A stretch of 64,000 nt of DNA from Candidatus Zixiibacteriota bacterium (GTDB lineage: Bacteria; Zixibacteria; MSB-5A5; GN15; FEB-12): the NCBI GenBank assembly GCA_029860345.1, contig JAOUBJ010000015.1, positions 81,076 through 145,075 of the forward strand, given 5' to 3'. Position 1 is the stretch's first letter; each line of letters begins with the position of its first letter. Under the pieces are notes generated by a model. That model ran no database searches. It was not told the DNA's origin and was given only the letters and a program-made list of their open reading frames with translations. A program made the translations under genes and the position numbers. Positions 8,211 through 16,745 of the stretch are shown here, piece by piece.

Positions 8211-9551
8211 ATGACACCGATTGAACTCTATTACCCAATCTTTGGTCTGATCCTTTCGGCGCTGCTGGTCCTGTTACTAATTACATGCATGCGTGAGAAG
8301 CGATTCAAGGCTGCGGGCAAAGCGGTATTGTTGCTGGCGGAGTTCAACGTCGTTTGGGTCGGCTGGTATCTGCTGGTGGGAACGCACTCAGCGCTGTTAT
8401 TGATTCCACCGTCTATCGCTGTACTTGGTATCGTTGTATTCTACTGGCCGACCGGCAAACCGGTCCCATTGTCCATCGGCGTGATAACCCAGCGTGTAGA
8501 CGAACGCGACGTCGCTTTCGCCCGCGAAGAGTACCAACCGGGAACGGCGAGGTACGACGAGTATTACGGCGCCCACCCCCGTCTAAAGGACGCCGATGAC
8601 CGCATGCGTCGACTACCCGAACTTCTGGCGCCCGGTGGGAAGTACTATGACGGTGCCGTGGCCGCTCTGGTCTCCTCTGACTTCCGCGAGATCGAAGCGA
8701 TGACTACAACCGTTGACGGCCAGGTGGCTGTTGAACCGGAGGCCGTCGAACCGGGGGAGATGACGGCGTGGGTCAAGCGGGAGATGCTTGCGATGGGTGC
8801 CGACGAAGTCGGGATTGCGAAACTGAATCCGATGTACGTTTACTCGCATGTGGGGCGTGGGCCGGAAGCCTGGGGGCAGCCGATTGTCAACGCTCACAAA
8901 TATGCGATTATGTTCTCACTGGAGATGGATTACTTCGATGTTGAAAAGGCGCCACGTCTGCCGATCACGCGCGAAACGGCCAGGCGCTACAAGCAAGCCG
9001 CCCGGATTTCGATCGGTCTGGCGCGACGAATTCGCGAAATGGGCTATCCGGCCCGTGCCCATATTGCAGGCAGCAACTACCAGATCATGTTGCCGCCGGT
9101 GGCCCACGATGCGGGACTTGGAGAGTTGGGGCGAATGGGCTATTTGATCTCGCCGAAATCCGGTGCCCGTGTCAGACTCGGCGGTCTCACAACCGATCTT
9201 CCGTTGTTGAATGATGAACCAATAACATTTGGCGTACAAGACTTTTGCGATAAATGCCTAAAGTGTTCCATTAATTGTCCGTCAAGCGCTATCCCATCGG
9301 GCGGGAAGGTCAATGTCCGTGGGGTAGAGAAGTGGCAGCTCAATATCGAACAGTGCATTCAGTACTGGCGCGTCATCGGCACCGACTGCGGTTTGTGTAT
9401 GAAGGTCTGCCCCTACAGCCATCCACCAACCTTCATTCACAATCTGGTTCGCTCGGGTTGTCGAAGGTCATCATTGGCCCGCCGGATTTCTATTTGGGCC
9501 GACGATTTCTTCTATGGTCGCAAACTGCGGTTGCCAATCCCTCCCGCGTGA
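8211..9551 (+). CDS. Membrane-anchored reductive dehalogenase homologue (RdhA-like)
   Basis: A 446-residue corrinoid/iron-sulfur protein candidate. Three hydrophobic helices (about 5-26, 35-53, 58-78) replace the usual Tat signal and anchor the protein. The catalytic region carries the RdhA-type order: KYAIMFSLEMDYF, GYPARAHIAG, GLGELGRMGYLISPKSGARV, then TDLPLLNDEPITFG. Two ferredoxin clusters follow: Cys346-x2-Cys349-x2-Cys352-x3-Cys356-Pro and Cys382-x10-Cys393-x2-Cys396-x3-Cys400-Pro, as in reductive dehalogenases. The C-terminus WADDFFYGRKL is also typical of the transmembrane subgroup. The corrinoid is bound without a DHxxG motif in this family. No rdhB or corrinoid gene is adjacent. 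It could reduce organohalides or act as an epoxyqueuosine-reductase-like enzyme; the TDLPL and Cys spacing favour the former. AAGGTAG precedes ATG 8211. Confidence 0.75.
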   Translation: MTPIELYYPIFGLILSALLVLLLITCMREKRFKAAGKAVLLLAEFNVVWVGWYLLVGTHSALLLIPPSIAVLGIVVFYWPTGKPVPLSIGVITQRVDERDVAFAREEYQPGTARYDEYYGAHPRLKDADDRMRRLPELLAPGGKYYDGAVAALVSSDFREIEAMTTTVDGQVAVEPEAVEPGEMTAWVKREMLAMGADEVGIAKLNPMYVYSHVGRGPEAWGQPIVNAHKYAIMFSLEMDYFDVEKAPRLPITRETARRYKQAARISIGLARRIREMGYPARAHIAGSNYQIMLPPVAHDAGLGELGRMGYLISPKSGARVRLGGLTTDLPLLNDEPITFGVQDFCDKCLKCSINCPSSAIPSGGKVNVRGVEKWQLNIEQCIQYWRVIGTDCGLCMKVCPYSHPPTFIHNLVRSGCRRSSLARRISIWADDFFYGRKLRLPIPPA

Positions 9552-9636
9552 CTGTCAAAGTTCCGCCTGAGACTGCCGATATTAGCATTGTGTAGCAGTA
9601 CTTCGTCGAACCTGTCCGACTTCTTGAGGTCCGCTA

Positions 9637-10212
9637 ATGCCGGTGTCCAAAGCAACCAAATCCGCCGTTAAGAAAGAGCTTCTGAAAGGTGAGCCGCTCA
9701 TGGACCTGGCTGCGACCAAGGAAGAGCTTCTGCGATGGCTGGAACAGTGGCCGGCGCCGGGCGACAAAGAGGCCGGTTGGGAGGAAATGGTCCGGGAGTT
9801 TCCGGCTGAACCTGAGGATGCCAAGTCGGAGAAAGGGACCTGTATTCGTCTGACAGTGCGTTTGAACACCGGAACCAATCGCTACATGATCACGCTACTT
9901 GAGTCGCTCGATCCCCAGAGTCGGGGCGTCTATTTCGCCACTGTTCATGTCAACTGGAAAGAGGTTGAGTATCGCAGACAGGAAGCAGTCGAGCAATCGT
10001 ATGCCGGACAATTCGACGGCTCACTGAAGGCCAAGCATAATCTGTGGACACAGACTTTCCGTGCCAAGGATTTAGCCAAAGCGCTCAACAGTTGCGCCAT
10101 TGCCATCCTGGGTCATGAACTGATCTCGCAACCGAAGCCCGCAGAACCGGGCGAGCGCATTCCCCACGATCTCGTAGCCCCGCCGGACTTTCCCAAGACT
10201 GTTGACGAATAA
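9637..10212 (+). CDS. Hypothetical soluble protein
   Basis: A 191-residue charged protein without signal peptide or membrane helices. I do not recognise a family. Residues 20-60 are acidic and helical (ATKEELLRWLEQ, then WEEMVREFPAEPED). Residues 65-125 look beta-rich (CIRLTVRLNTGTNRYMITL, GVYFATVHVNWKEV), followed by a Trp-containing helix and a Pro-rich tail. GAGGT precedes ATG 9637. It lies 85 bases after the reductive-dehalogenase-like gene on the same strand and could be cotranscribed, but nothing in the sequence ties the two functionally. Confidence 0.6.
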   Translation: MPVSKATKSAVKKELLKGEPLMDLAATKEELLRWLEQWPAPGDKEAGWEEMVREFPAEPEDAKSEKGTCIRLTVRLNTGTNRYMITLLESLDPQSRGVYFATVHVNWKEVEYRRQEAVEQSYAGQFDGSLKAKHNLWTQTFRAKDLAKALNSCAIAILGHELISQPKPAEPGERIPHDLVAPPDFPKTVDE

Positions 10213-10279
10213 ACAGGCCTGCCTACCAAGCAACAAACTTCCGACCCAAGTGCAGGGCAGGCGAAGTTGGGGTCTGGGA

Positions 10280-10813
10280 CTACATCGCTGCGCCGAAGGT
10301 CAGCATAATCATCCGAGCGTCGTCACCGAGGGAGCGGCCTATTCCCTCCAGCCACCTTAGTTCGAGATTGAACGTCCTTTTTCCGGAGCCGCTATGCATT
10401 CCGAAGCCGCCGCCCAGATAAGCATCCGACCTCCACCTTTCACCCAGATACATGCCCAGACCGCCGGTACCCACGAAGAAGTATGTTCGCACGGGCGAGC
10501 GGTGCCGACCGAGGTTCCATTTCAGGTCCAAGCCAACAGCGTAAGCGTGCAAATCCGTGGGCAGGCTCAAGCCCTCGTTATTCGCACCTTTGTAGAACAT
10601 GGCTGAAGCCCGGGCCACCACTTCGTTCAATTGGGAGTAGACTCGCCCCAGACCGATGCTGAGATGATAACCGGGGTCCCTGCCGTCAAGCTGGTGTTCT
10701 CCAAAGCAAAACCCCACTCCGGCGTAGGCTTTCCCATAGGGCACTTCTCTGGCATCCACACTCACGAATCCTGATGTAAGTACGATCAGTGTAACAAAGC
10801 TGCGAAAAAGCAT
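10280..10813 (-). CDS. Small outer-membrane beta-barrel-like protein
   Basis: A 177-residue exported protein. A signal peptide (LFRSFVTLIVLTSGFVSVDA) is followed by alternating hydrophobic/polar strands with many Gly and aromatic residues (YAGVGFCFG, YHLSIGLGRVY, FVGTGGLGMYLGERW, LGGGFGMHSG). It ends in a strand LTFGAAM, close to but not a perfect aromatic C-terminal signature. It fits an eight-strand OmpA/OmpW-like barrel of the outer membrane. It is the last of four similar minus-strand genes (to 13289). The function is unknown. Confidence 0.6.
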   Translation of the reverse strand: MLFRSFVTLIVLTSGFVSVDAREVPYGKAYAGVGFCFGEHQLDGRDPGYHLSIGLGRVYSQLNEVVARASAMFYKGANNEGLSLPTDLHAYAVGLDLKWNLGRHRSPVRTYFFVGTGGLGMYLGERWRSDAYLGGGFGMHSGSGKRTFNLELRWLEGIGRSLGDDARMIMLTFGAAM

Positions 10814-10971
10814 ACTGTATAATCCCAGCCGTCACCGGCTATCAAAACCAACTGGCAATAGGGGAGCCAGGCCCAGCCTGTTTGGAAGATTTCTGTTGAG
10901 TGTCAAGTCTTGTGTTGTCATCGTTGAATTCCAGCGGTGCTTCGTTCACTGTTGTGCATTGTCGTCATTCG

Positions 10972-11616
10972 TCACCTCGTGGCAATCTGAAAGCCAAGCG
11001 ACAGATTGGTCACGCGCATTTGATTGGCATCAGGCCAATTGTCCTTGATAGTCACCACATTGATCGAGCTTACCTGTGCAAAAACGCAGAACTTCCCCGA
11101 TAGACGCCGCTCTATTCCGACACCGAGGTGATAGTAAAAAGACTCGCGGCCCCGGAGGTCCCACAGAGTTGCTGAGTTGCCGTGCTCATCAAGCTCCGAC
11201 GTATCATCCAGCGGCTGCCACACGACAGCCACGCCAATGTCACCGAAGATGTATGGCCTGAATAGTCTGCCGGAACGCCCCGGAGTCCATTTCAAGCCGG
11301 TGCCGGCCGTTGCCAGTCCGATGGTGTGCCCACGATAGTCGGACCCTCGGCCGGGGAATCCGGTGTAGGATACTTGGATGAGAAACCTAAGTCCTTTGGC
11401 CAAACGGTGGTCGAAACCGATCACGCCGCCCAGGCCGGTCGAGTAATTGTCGTCAAAAGGGTCTGGTGTACCCGGTAATGCGAATTGCACCGTCGCCCAG
11501 AAGCCACCATAGTTGACCGGCATGCTATCGGTGGGCGCAGACACTTCTCCGCAGGCCGCCGTGACCGGTAAAGTCAACAAAGCAACCAGACAGGTACCAA
11601 TCAAGTGTTTGTGCAC
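10972..11616 (-). CDS. Outer-membrane beta-barrel-like protein
   Basis: A 214-residue exported protein. The signal peptide covers about residues 1-20 (LIGTCLVALLTLPVTAACG); the Cys after Ala-Ala gives a weak lipobox, so a lipoprotein is possible. The rest alternates as barrel strands: GFWATVQFALPG, GLGGVIGFDHRL, FLIQVSYTGFPG, TGLKWTPG, YYHLGVGIERRL and a final LSLGFQIATR. The start is GTG 11616, after GGGGAGGAAT. It lies 32 bases downstream of the next barrel gene (11649-12302), so the two probably share a transcript. Confidence 0.65.
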   Translation of the reverse strand: MHKHLIGTCLVALLTLPVTAACGEVSAPTDSMPVNYGGFWATVQFALPGTPDPFDDNYSTGLGGVIGFDHRLAKGLRFLIQVSYTGFPGRGSDYRGHTIGLATAGTGLKWTPGRSGRLFRPYIFGDIGVAVVWQPLDDTSELDEHGNSATLWDLRGRESFYYHLGVGIERRLSGKFCVFAQVSSINVVTIKDNWPDANQMRVTNLSLGFQIATR

Positions 11617-11648
11617 GTATTCCTCCCCGGTCCGAATCCTATCCGCAC

Positions 11649-12302
11649 CTACATCAGACGGACACCACCGGTCACCGCCCAGAACCGAAGCGGCTTGTCA
11701 AAGACAGTGTTGGCTCCATCGATCTGAATCGTGGTGTAGCGCGCCTCGGCATAAAGGCTCACTTTGGGAAACAACGAGTATATCACGCCGCCGCCGAACC
11801 GGTAGTAAAACTTCGTCTGATCTTCCAGCCCCAGCACGTCCTCCCAGAACCGGGCTGTGCCGACCTTGGTCAAAGGCGGCCAGTCAAAATCCGTTTGAGT
11901 TACTTTGGCCATACCGATGCCTGCCACCCCGTATGGTTTGATCGGAATCATCGGTAAACTTGGTTTCACTTTTGCATTCACCCCGAACATCGCCGCCTTG
12001 ATATCCCCGCCGCCGACCCGGCCAAGGGTGGCGTCTCCGCTCTTTGTGAAATCGGATGTGAAGGTGTGGTAGTCGAAACTACCGACCAATTCGACCATCG
12101 GCGCCACGCTGTAGCCAACACCGGTTGTCATGTGCCAACCTATCTTGTACCAGCCATCGAAAGTTGGCGGTTTGTGCTGTATACTCAGGCCGCCACCGGC
12201 GTAAACTTTGATAGGGCTGGGTAATTGTGCCGAGACGGTCGTTGCCAGGATCAAGATTGTAGTCAGTGTCGTGATAGCTTTCATTGCTGTGATGCTGCGC
12301 AT
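11649..12302 (-). CDS. Outer-membrane beta-barrel-like protein
   Basis: A 217-residue exported protein. Signal peptide of about 26 residues (TLTTILILATTVSAQ), then KVYAGGGLSIQHKPP, GWHMTTGVGYSVAPMVELVG, KPYGVAGIGMAKV, YYRFGGGVIYSLFPKVSLYAEARY and a final TGGVRLM: the repeated Gly-aromatic strand pattern of small outer-membrane barrels. It resembles the neighbour at 12702 (both have VYxxGGxS, then GxGxSxxPxxELVxxxxYHxxS), suggesting duplication. ATG 12302 follows GGGAAGG; the first in-frame TTG (12308) is less likely. Confidence 0.7.
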   Translation of the reverse strand: MRSITAMKAITTLTTILILATTVSAQLPSPIKVYAGGGLSIQHKPPTFDGWYKIGWHMTTGVGYSVAPMVELVGSFDYHTFTSDFTKSGDATLGRVGGGDIKAAMFGVNAKVKPSLPMIPIKPYGVAGIGMAKVTQTDFDWPPLTKVGTARFWEDVLGLEDQTKFYYRFGGGVIYSLFPKVSLYAEARYTTIQIDGANTVFDKPLRFWAVTGGVRLM

Positions 12303-12701
12303 TGTCAAAACCTTCCCTTGTTTTTGTGGACCAATGTATATGCAATCGCGGCGGGTGGGTCAAGCTAAACTGTGGGCGGCAATTGTGCTGCTTAGAGTTT
12401 CGCAGGGTCCTGATCTCAACGCAGTCTGGATTGTGACCCTGCGATTCTCGGCACTGTTTTGTGTGAGAGCAGCCTCCTGAACCATCGGTCACAGGCTCGT
12501 TTTCGGCGAAGGCAGGAACCGGAGGAACTTGCCATTGCGACGCAGCCTGCCTGTTTGGGGCGGACCGATCACGAGCAGATGTAAGGTGGACTCCGTCCTC
12601 GCCTGCGAGCCACACTCGGATGTGATCCGGCATTGGGGACGGCAGCGCGCGAAGCGCGACATGGCCTGAGTGTGTCACCCTGAGCGCAGTCGAAGGGTGC
12701 T
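12303..12701. repeat. Intergenic gap with dispersed repeat abutting a stop codon
   Basis: No gene is supported here; a 199-codon minus-strand frame overlaps the neighbouring gene and has no coding character. A copy of the CACCCTGAGCGCAGTCGAAG repeat (12672-12700) ends directly against the stop codon of the gene at 12702. The rest shows no recognisable site. Confidence 0.5.
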
Positions 12702-13289
12702 CTACAACCTGATCCCAAACGATACAGTGATCAACCGGGTGCTGGTCTCCTCGGTTATGTCTTCCATGAAGGTGTAGTAACGGGCCTCAAGAAAAGTCCG
12801 TGTAAACTCCAGACCAGCGCCGAGGATCCTGTAGGTTTCCGTGTGCGATGGGAACTCATGTGTTTGTTCAAGCCCGAAAGCGTTGACTGTGACGTCCTCA
12901 ATGTCAAACTGAGCCCTACCGAAGCCACCCAGCAGGTAGGGGTTGGACGTAAACACGCCGAGGTTGAGTTTGAGCTCAGCGCCGTACATTATCATCGACA
13001 GATCGCCGCCGGTAACATCGATCGTGCTCTGATCGGGCAGGATGCTGTTTAGTGACTCGGCTGAATACTTATGGTAGCTGCCCCTGGCTACCAATTCCAT
13101 GCGCGGGAAAATCGAAAATCCCAGACCACCACCGCCGTGGTATCCATACTTGTAAAGGTCCTTGAAGTCCTGTTGCGGCATGGAAGCTCCACCCTGCAAG
13201 TACACGCTGAAAGGTTTGGAAGGAGTCTGTCCCATGGCTGAAGTAGCAATCGCAGCAACCAATGCTATTATCAGGACTGTCTTGGTCAT
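12702..13289 (-). CDS. Outer-membrane beta-barrel-like protein
   Basis: A 195-residue exported protein starting MTKTVLIIALVAAIATSAMG, a clear signal peptide. Strand-like segments follow: FSVYLQGGASMPQQDFKDLY, GGGGLGFSIFPRMELVARGS, YGAELKLNLGVFTSNPYLLG, GAGLEFTRTFLEARYYTF and LITVSFGIRL at the C-terminus. It resembles the product of 11649-12302. ATG 13289 is chosen over an upstream in-frame start because CGGAGGATATT immediately precedes it. It is divergent from the thiolase operon. Confidence 0.7.
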   Translation of the reverse strand: MTKTVLIIALVAAIATSAMGQTPSKPFSVYLQGGASMPQQDFKDLYKYGYHGGGGLGFSIFPRMELVARGSYHKYSAESLNSILPDQSTIDVTGGDLSMIMYGAELKLNLGVFTSNPYLLGGFGRAQFDIEDVTVNAFGLEQTHEFPSHTETYRILGAGLEFTRTFLEARYYTFMEDITEETSTRLITVSFGIRL

Positions 13290-13435
13290 AATATCCTCCG
13301 TTTCTGAGAGTCTTACAAAATCCTTTTCCAAGACTAGCCGCATCGCACGGCTCGATCAACCAAAAACTGTAGGTGGTTCCAGCGGGCGGCATGGACAGTT
13401 TTATGTCTAAAAATAGATATTGTGAAAGAGTTCAC

Positions 13436-13464
13436 TTGCTTTTCGGCGGCCCATTTATTTTATA
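13436..13464 (+). promoter_or_regulatory. Probable promoter of the thiolase operon
   Basis: TTGCTT (13436-13441), 17-base spacer, TTTATA (13459-13464) in an AT-rich patch (TTATTTTATATA). Transcription would start near 13471, with GGAGG at 13496-13500 before ATG 13509. Confidence 0.5.
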
Positions 13465-13508
13465 TAGGCCGAGGAAAGTGACGTATAACAGCATTGGAGG
13501 TATATAGA

Positions 13509-14699
13509 ATGGCAGCAAGGAACGAAGCCTATATAGTGTCAGCCTGTCGCAGTGCCATAGGCACGCTACATGGTGGACTGGGATCATTCACCGCGCCGCA
13601 GCTTGGCGCCTTAGCCGTGAAAGAAGCGATCCAGCGCGCCGGTGTCGACGGCAACGACGTCGACGAAGTAATCATGGGCCAGGTGGTGCAGGGTGGCAGC
13701 GGCCAGGCGCCGGCTCGCCAGGCTGCGATCAATGCCGGACTGCCGCCCAGTTCAGCCGCGTTGACCATCAACAAAGTGTGCGGTTCCGGGCTCAAGGCCG
13801 TCATGCTGGCCACGCAGGCGATCCGAGCCGGCGATGCCGATGTTTTCATCGCCGGTGGTATGGAATCAATGTCCAACACACCCTACGTGCTGCAACAGGC
13901 CAAGACCGGTCTGCGCTGGGGACACAAGAAGCTCGACGACATTATGGTCTCGGACGGACTCTGGGATAGTTTCAACGATTTTCACATGGGCTGTGCGGCC
14001 GAGATCGTCGCCCGGCAGGAGTCTATCTCGCGCGATGAACAAGACGCCTTTGCGCTCGGTTCACACCAGAAAGCAGTTGCCGCCCAGACCGACGGGAAGT
14101 TCAAAGATGAGATATTCGATGTAGAAGTGCCCCAGCGCAAGAAGGACCCCATCATTTTCAATAGCGACGAATGCCCGCGCGCCGATATATCCATTGAGAA
14201 GCTGGCCAAGCTTCGTCCCGCCTTTGAGAAGGACGGCACGGTCACGGCCGGCAATGCGCCCGGTCTGAACGACGGCTCTTCCGCTTCGGTGGTTGTCTCC
14301 GAGGGATACCTCAAAAACAAGAACCTGACCCCTCTGGCGCGAGTGGTGGATTATGCAGTCGCCGGTACCGAGCCGAAGCTCTTGTTCTATGCTCCCATCT
14401 ACGCCGTACAGAACCTCATGAAGAAGATGAACGTCGACATTAACCACTGGGACCTGATAGAAGCCAACGAGGCTTTTTCTGTGCAGGCGCTGGCCGACGG
14501 CAAAGCGCTCGGTTGGGATTGGGATCGCGTCAATGTCCACGGTGGCGCGGTGGCCCTGGGGCATCCCATTGGCGCCTCGGGTACAAGAGTGCTGACTACG
14601 TTGATCTATGCTCTTAAAGATCGTGGATTGAAAACTGGGATGGCAACGCTTTGTCTCGGTGGCGGCAACGCCGTGGCCCTGGCTATTGAAATGTGCTAA
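13509..14699 (+). CDS. atoB: Acetyl-CoA acetyltransferase (thiolase)
   Basis: Condenses two acetyl-CoA, or cleaves 3-ketoacyl-CoA, in the cytoplasm. The 396-residue length is standard. Catalytic residues are in the expected places: Cys91 in [11 protein letters not shown], His352 in [13 protein letters not shown] and Cys382 in [12 protein letters not shown]. The start signature [16 protein letters not shown] and [18 protein letters not shown] are also typical. ATG 13509 follows GGAGGTATATAG; an earlier in-frame TTG at 13494 lies inside that ribosome-binding site. It is the first gene of a four-gene operon with 3-hydroxyacyl-CoA dehydrogenase and two acyl-CoA dehydrogenases. Degradative or biosynthetic direction cannot be told from the sequence. 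Confidence 0.93.
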   Translation: MAARNEAYIVSACRSAIGTLHGGLGSFTAPQLGALAVKEAIQRAGVDGNDVDEVIMGQVVQGGSGQAPARQAAINAGLPPSSAALTINKVCGSGLKAVMLATQAIRAGDADVFIAGGMESMSNTPYVLQQAKTGLRWGHKKLDDIMVSDGLWDSFNDFHMGCAAEIVARQESISRDEQDAFALGSHQKAVAAQTDGKFKDEIFDVEVPQRKKDPIIFNSDECPRADISIEKLAKLRPAFEKDGTVTAGNAPGLNDGSSASVVVSEGYLKNKNLTPLARVVDYAVAGTEPKLLFYAPIYAVQNLMKKMNVDINHWDLIEANEAFSVQALADGKALGWDWDRVNVHGGAVALGHPIGASGTRVLTTLIYALKDRGLKTGMATLCLGGGNAVALAIEMC

Positions 14700-14724
14700 G
14701 ATACTAATTGTGGGAGATAAGATA

Positions 14725-15588
14725 GTGAATGTCGATGATATCACAAGAGTGACGGTGGTCGGCACCGGCACCATGGGCAACGGTATCGCCCAGGTGTTCG
14801 CGGCCAAAGGCTATGAAGTCGACATGGTCGACATCAAACAGGAGTTTCTTGATCGCGCGCTGGGCGGGATTACCAAGAGTTTCGACCGACTGCTCAAAAA
14901 GGAGAAGATTACCGAACAAGACAAAGCAGCCGCACTGGGTCGTCTGCATTTGTCGACGGATTTGTCGGTGGCCGGGGATTCGCAATTGGTGATCGAAGCG
15001 GTTACCGAGAATCTCGAGGTCAAGCTGGGCATTTTCAAGAAACTTGAAGATGTCTGTCCGCCGGAGACGCTGTTCGCCTCGAACACTTCATCGCTGCCGA
15101 TCACGCAGTTGGCCGCCGCGACCAAAAGACCAAGCCGGTTTGTCGGCATGCACTTTATGAATCCGGTGCCGATGATGGAATTGATCGAACTTATCCGAGG
15201 CATCGCCACTTCGGATGAGACCTTTGATCTGATTAAAGAACTCTCGACCAAACTTGGCAAGACGCCGGTCGAAGTGAACGATTTCCCCGGCTTCATTGCC
15301 AATCGCATTTTGATGCCGATGATCAACGAGGCGATCTTCGCCCACATGGAGGGCGTGGGTACGGTGGAGGCGATCGACGAAGTTATGAAACTGGGCATGG
15401 CCCATCCGATGGGTCCCCTGACCCTGGCCGACTTTATCGGGCTGGACATTTGTCTGGCCATCCTCGAAGTGATGCACGAAGGGCTCGGGGACCCCAAGTA
15501 TCGACCCTGTCCGCTGTTGAAAAAGATGGTCCAGGCCGGTTATCTCGGTCGCAAGAGCGGACGCGGTTTCTATAATTACAGCAGTTGA
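14725..15588 (+). CDS. hbd: 3-hydroxybutyryl-CoA dehydrogenase
   Basis: NAD(P)-dependent interconversion of 3-hydroxyacyl-CoA and acetoacetyl-CoA. A Rossmann motif [16 protein letters not shown] starts near residue 11. [14 protein letters not shown] and [15 protein letters not shown] (containing the catalytic His) follow, then [16 protein letters not shown] and the C-terminal [17 protein letters not shown] and [11 protein letters not shown]. At 287 residues it is a stand-alone enzyme rather than a FadB-type fusion. GTG 14725 is preferred, with GGGAGA eight bases upstream; an in-frame GTG at 14710 is the alternative. It follows thiolase by 25 bases. Confidence 0.93.
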   Translation: MNVDDITRVTVVGTGTMGNGIAQVFAAKGYEVDMVDIKQEFLDRALGGITKSFDRLLKKEKITEQDKAAALGRLHLSTDLSVAGDSQLVIEAVTENLEVKLGIFKKLEDVCPPETLFASNTSSLPITQLAAATKRPSRFVGMHFMNPVPMMELIELIRGIATSDETFDLIKELSTKLGKTPVEVNDFPGFIANRILMPMINEAIFAHMEGVGTVEAIDEVMKLGMAHPMGPLTLADFIGLDICLAILEVMHEGLGDPKYRPCPLLKKMVQAGYLGRKSGRGFYNYSS

Positions 15589-15599
15589 GGAGACTGTAG

Positions 15600-16742
15600 A
15601 TGGATTTTAGACTTTCAGAAGACGATTTGGAATTGAAACAGATGGCGCGTGAGTTCGCCGAGAAGCGGCTATACCCACACGCTGAAGAATACGACGAAAA
15701 GGAAACCACGCCGCGAGAATTGATCGACGAAGCAGGTGAACTGGGCTATCTCGGTTTCACCGCCTCTGAAGAATACGACGGCATGGGTTTGAGCGCGGTT
15801 GCTTTTGGTGGTGTCCTGGAAGAAATCTGCGCCGGTTGCGCCGGCTTTGGCATCCTCGTGTCGGTGCACAATTCACTTTGTTGCGAGATCGTGGATAAGT
15901 TCGGCTCCGTTGACCTCAAAAAGAAGTACCTCACGCGCATGGTCACCGGCGAATGGGTAGGCGCCTACTGTCTCACCGAGCCTGATGCCGGTACCGATGT
16001 GACATCGATCAAGACGACGGCCGAAGACAAAGGCGATCATTATCTGGTCAACGGCACCAAGGCTTTTGTCACCTCCGGCGGTCTGGCCGGAGCATTGATA
16101 GTGTTCGCCCGGACCGACTCTGCAGGGGGGCACAAGGGGATTAGTTGCTTTGTTGTCGAACCCGGCAGTGATGGTGTCACGCTGGGTAAGCCGGAGAAGA
16201 AGTGCGGCATGAAAGCATCCGATACGCGGGAGATCAACTTTGCCGATGTCAAGGTTGCCAAAGAGAACATGCTGGGCGAACCGGGCGACGGTTTCAAAAT
16301 GGCCGTTACGATTCTAAACTCCGGACGGCTGGGTGTTTCTTTTCAGGCTATCGGAATCGCACAGTCGGCTTTGGATGAAGCGATCAAGTACTCCAAGGAG
16401 CGCAAGCAGTTCGGTCAACCGATTGCCGCCTTCCAGGCCATCCAGTTCAAAATCGCCGACATGGCCACCCGCCTGGATGCCGCCCGGTTGCTGGCCTATC
16501 GCGCCGCCGAAATGAAGGACAGGGGAGAGCCCTGCCATCGCGAGTGCTCCATGGCCAAGCTGTTCTGTTCGCAGATGGCCAACTATGTCGTCAACGAAGC
16601 GTTGCAGATTCACGGCGGCTATGGTTACATGAAAGAATACCCGGTCGAACGATACTTCCGCGACGCACGACTCACAGAAATCTATGAAGGCACCACTGAA
16701 GCACAGCGGATGGTCATCTCACGCGACATACTTAAGGACTAA
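15600..16742 (+). CDS. Acyl-CoA dehydrogenase (short-chain/butyryl type)
   Basis: FAD-dependent alpha,beta-oxidation of acyl-CoA, or the reverse with electron bifurcation. The protein is 380 residues. It shows the N-terminal helical domain (RLSEDDLELKQMAREFAEK), YCLTEPDAGTDVTS and YLVNGTKAFVTSGG around the flavin, ERKQFGQPIAAFQAIQFKIADM, and the catalytic Glu near residue 363 in EIYEGTTEAQRMVISRD. It starts 11 bases after hbd with GAGGAGA before ATG 15600. The second acyl-CoA dehydrogenase gene follows after 3 bases. No electron-transfer flavoprotein genes are present, so the acceptor is encoded elsewhere. Confidence 0.92.
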   Translation: MDFRLSEDDLELKQMAREFAEKRLYPHAEEYDEKETTPRELIDEAGELGYLGFTASEEYDGMGLSAVAFGGVLEEICAGCAGFGILVSVHNSLCCEIVDKFGSVDLKKKYLTRMVTGEWVGAYCLTEPDAGTDVTSIKTTAEDKGDHYLVNGTKAFVTSGGLAGALIVFARTDSAGGHKGISCFVVEPGSDGVTLGKPEKKCGMKASDTREINFADVKVAKENMLGEPGDGFKMAVTILNSGRLGVSFQAIGIAQSALDEAIKYSKERKQFGQPIAAFQAIQFKIADMATRLDAARLLAYRAAEMKDRGEPCHRECSMAKLFCSQMANYVVNEALQIHGGYGYMKEYPVERYFRDARLTEIYEGTTEAQRMVISRDILKD

Positions 16743-16745
16743 ACA

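Noticed and set aside
12079..12678. A 199-codon minus-strand frame between barrel genes
   Set aside because: It overlaps the barrel gene at 11649-12302 in another frame and is His/Arg/Ser-rich noise.
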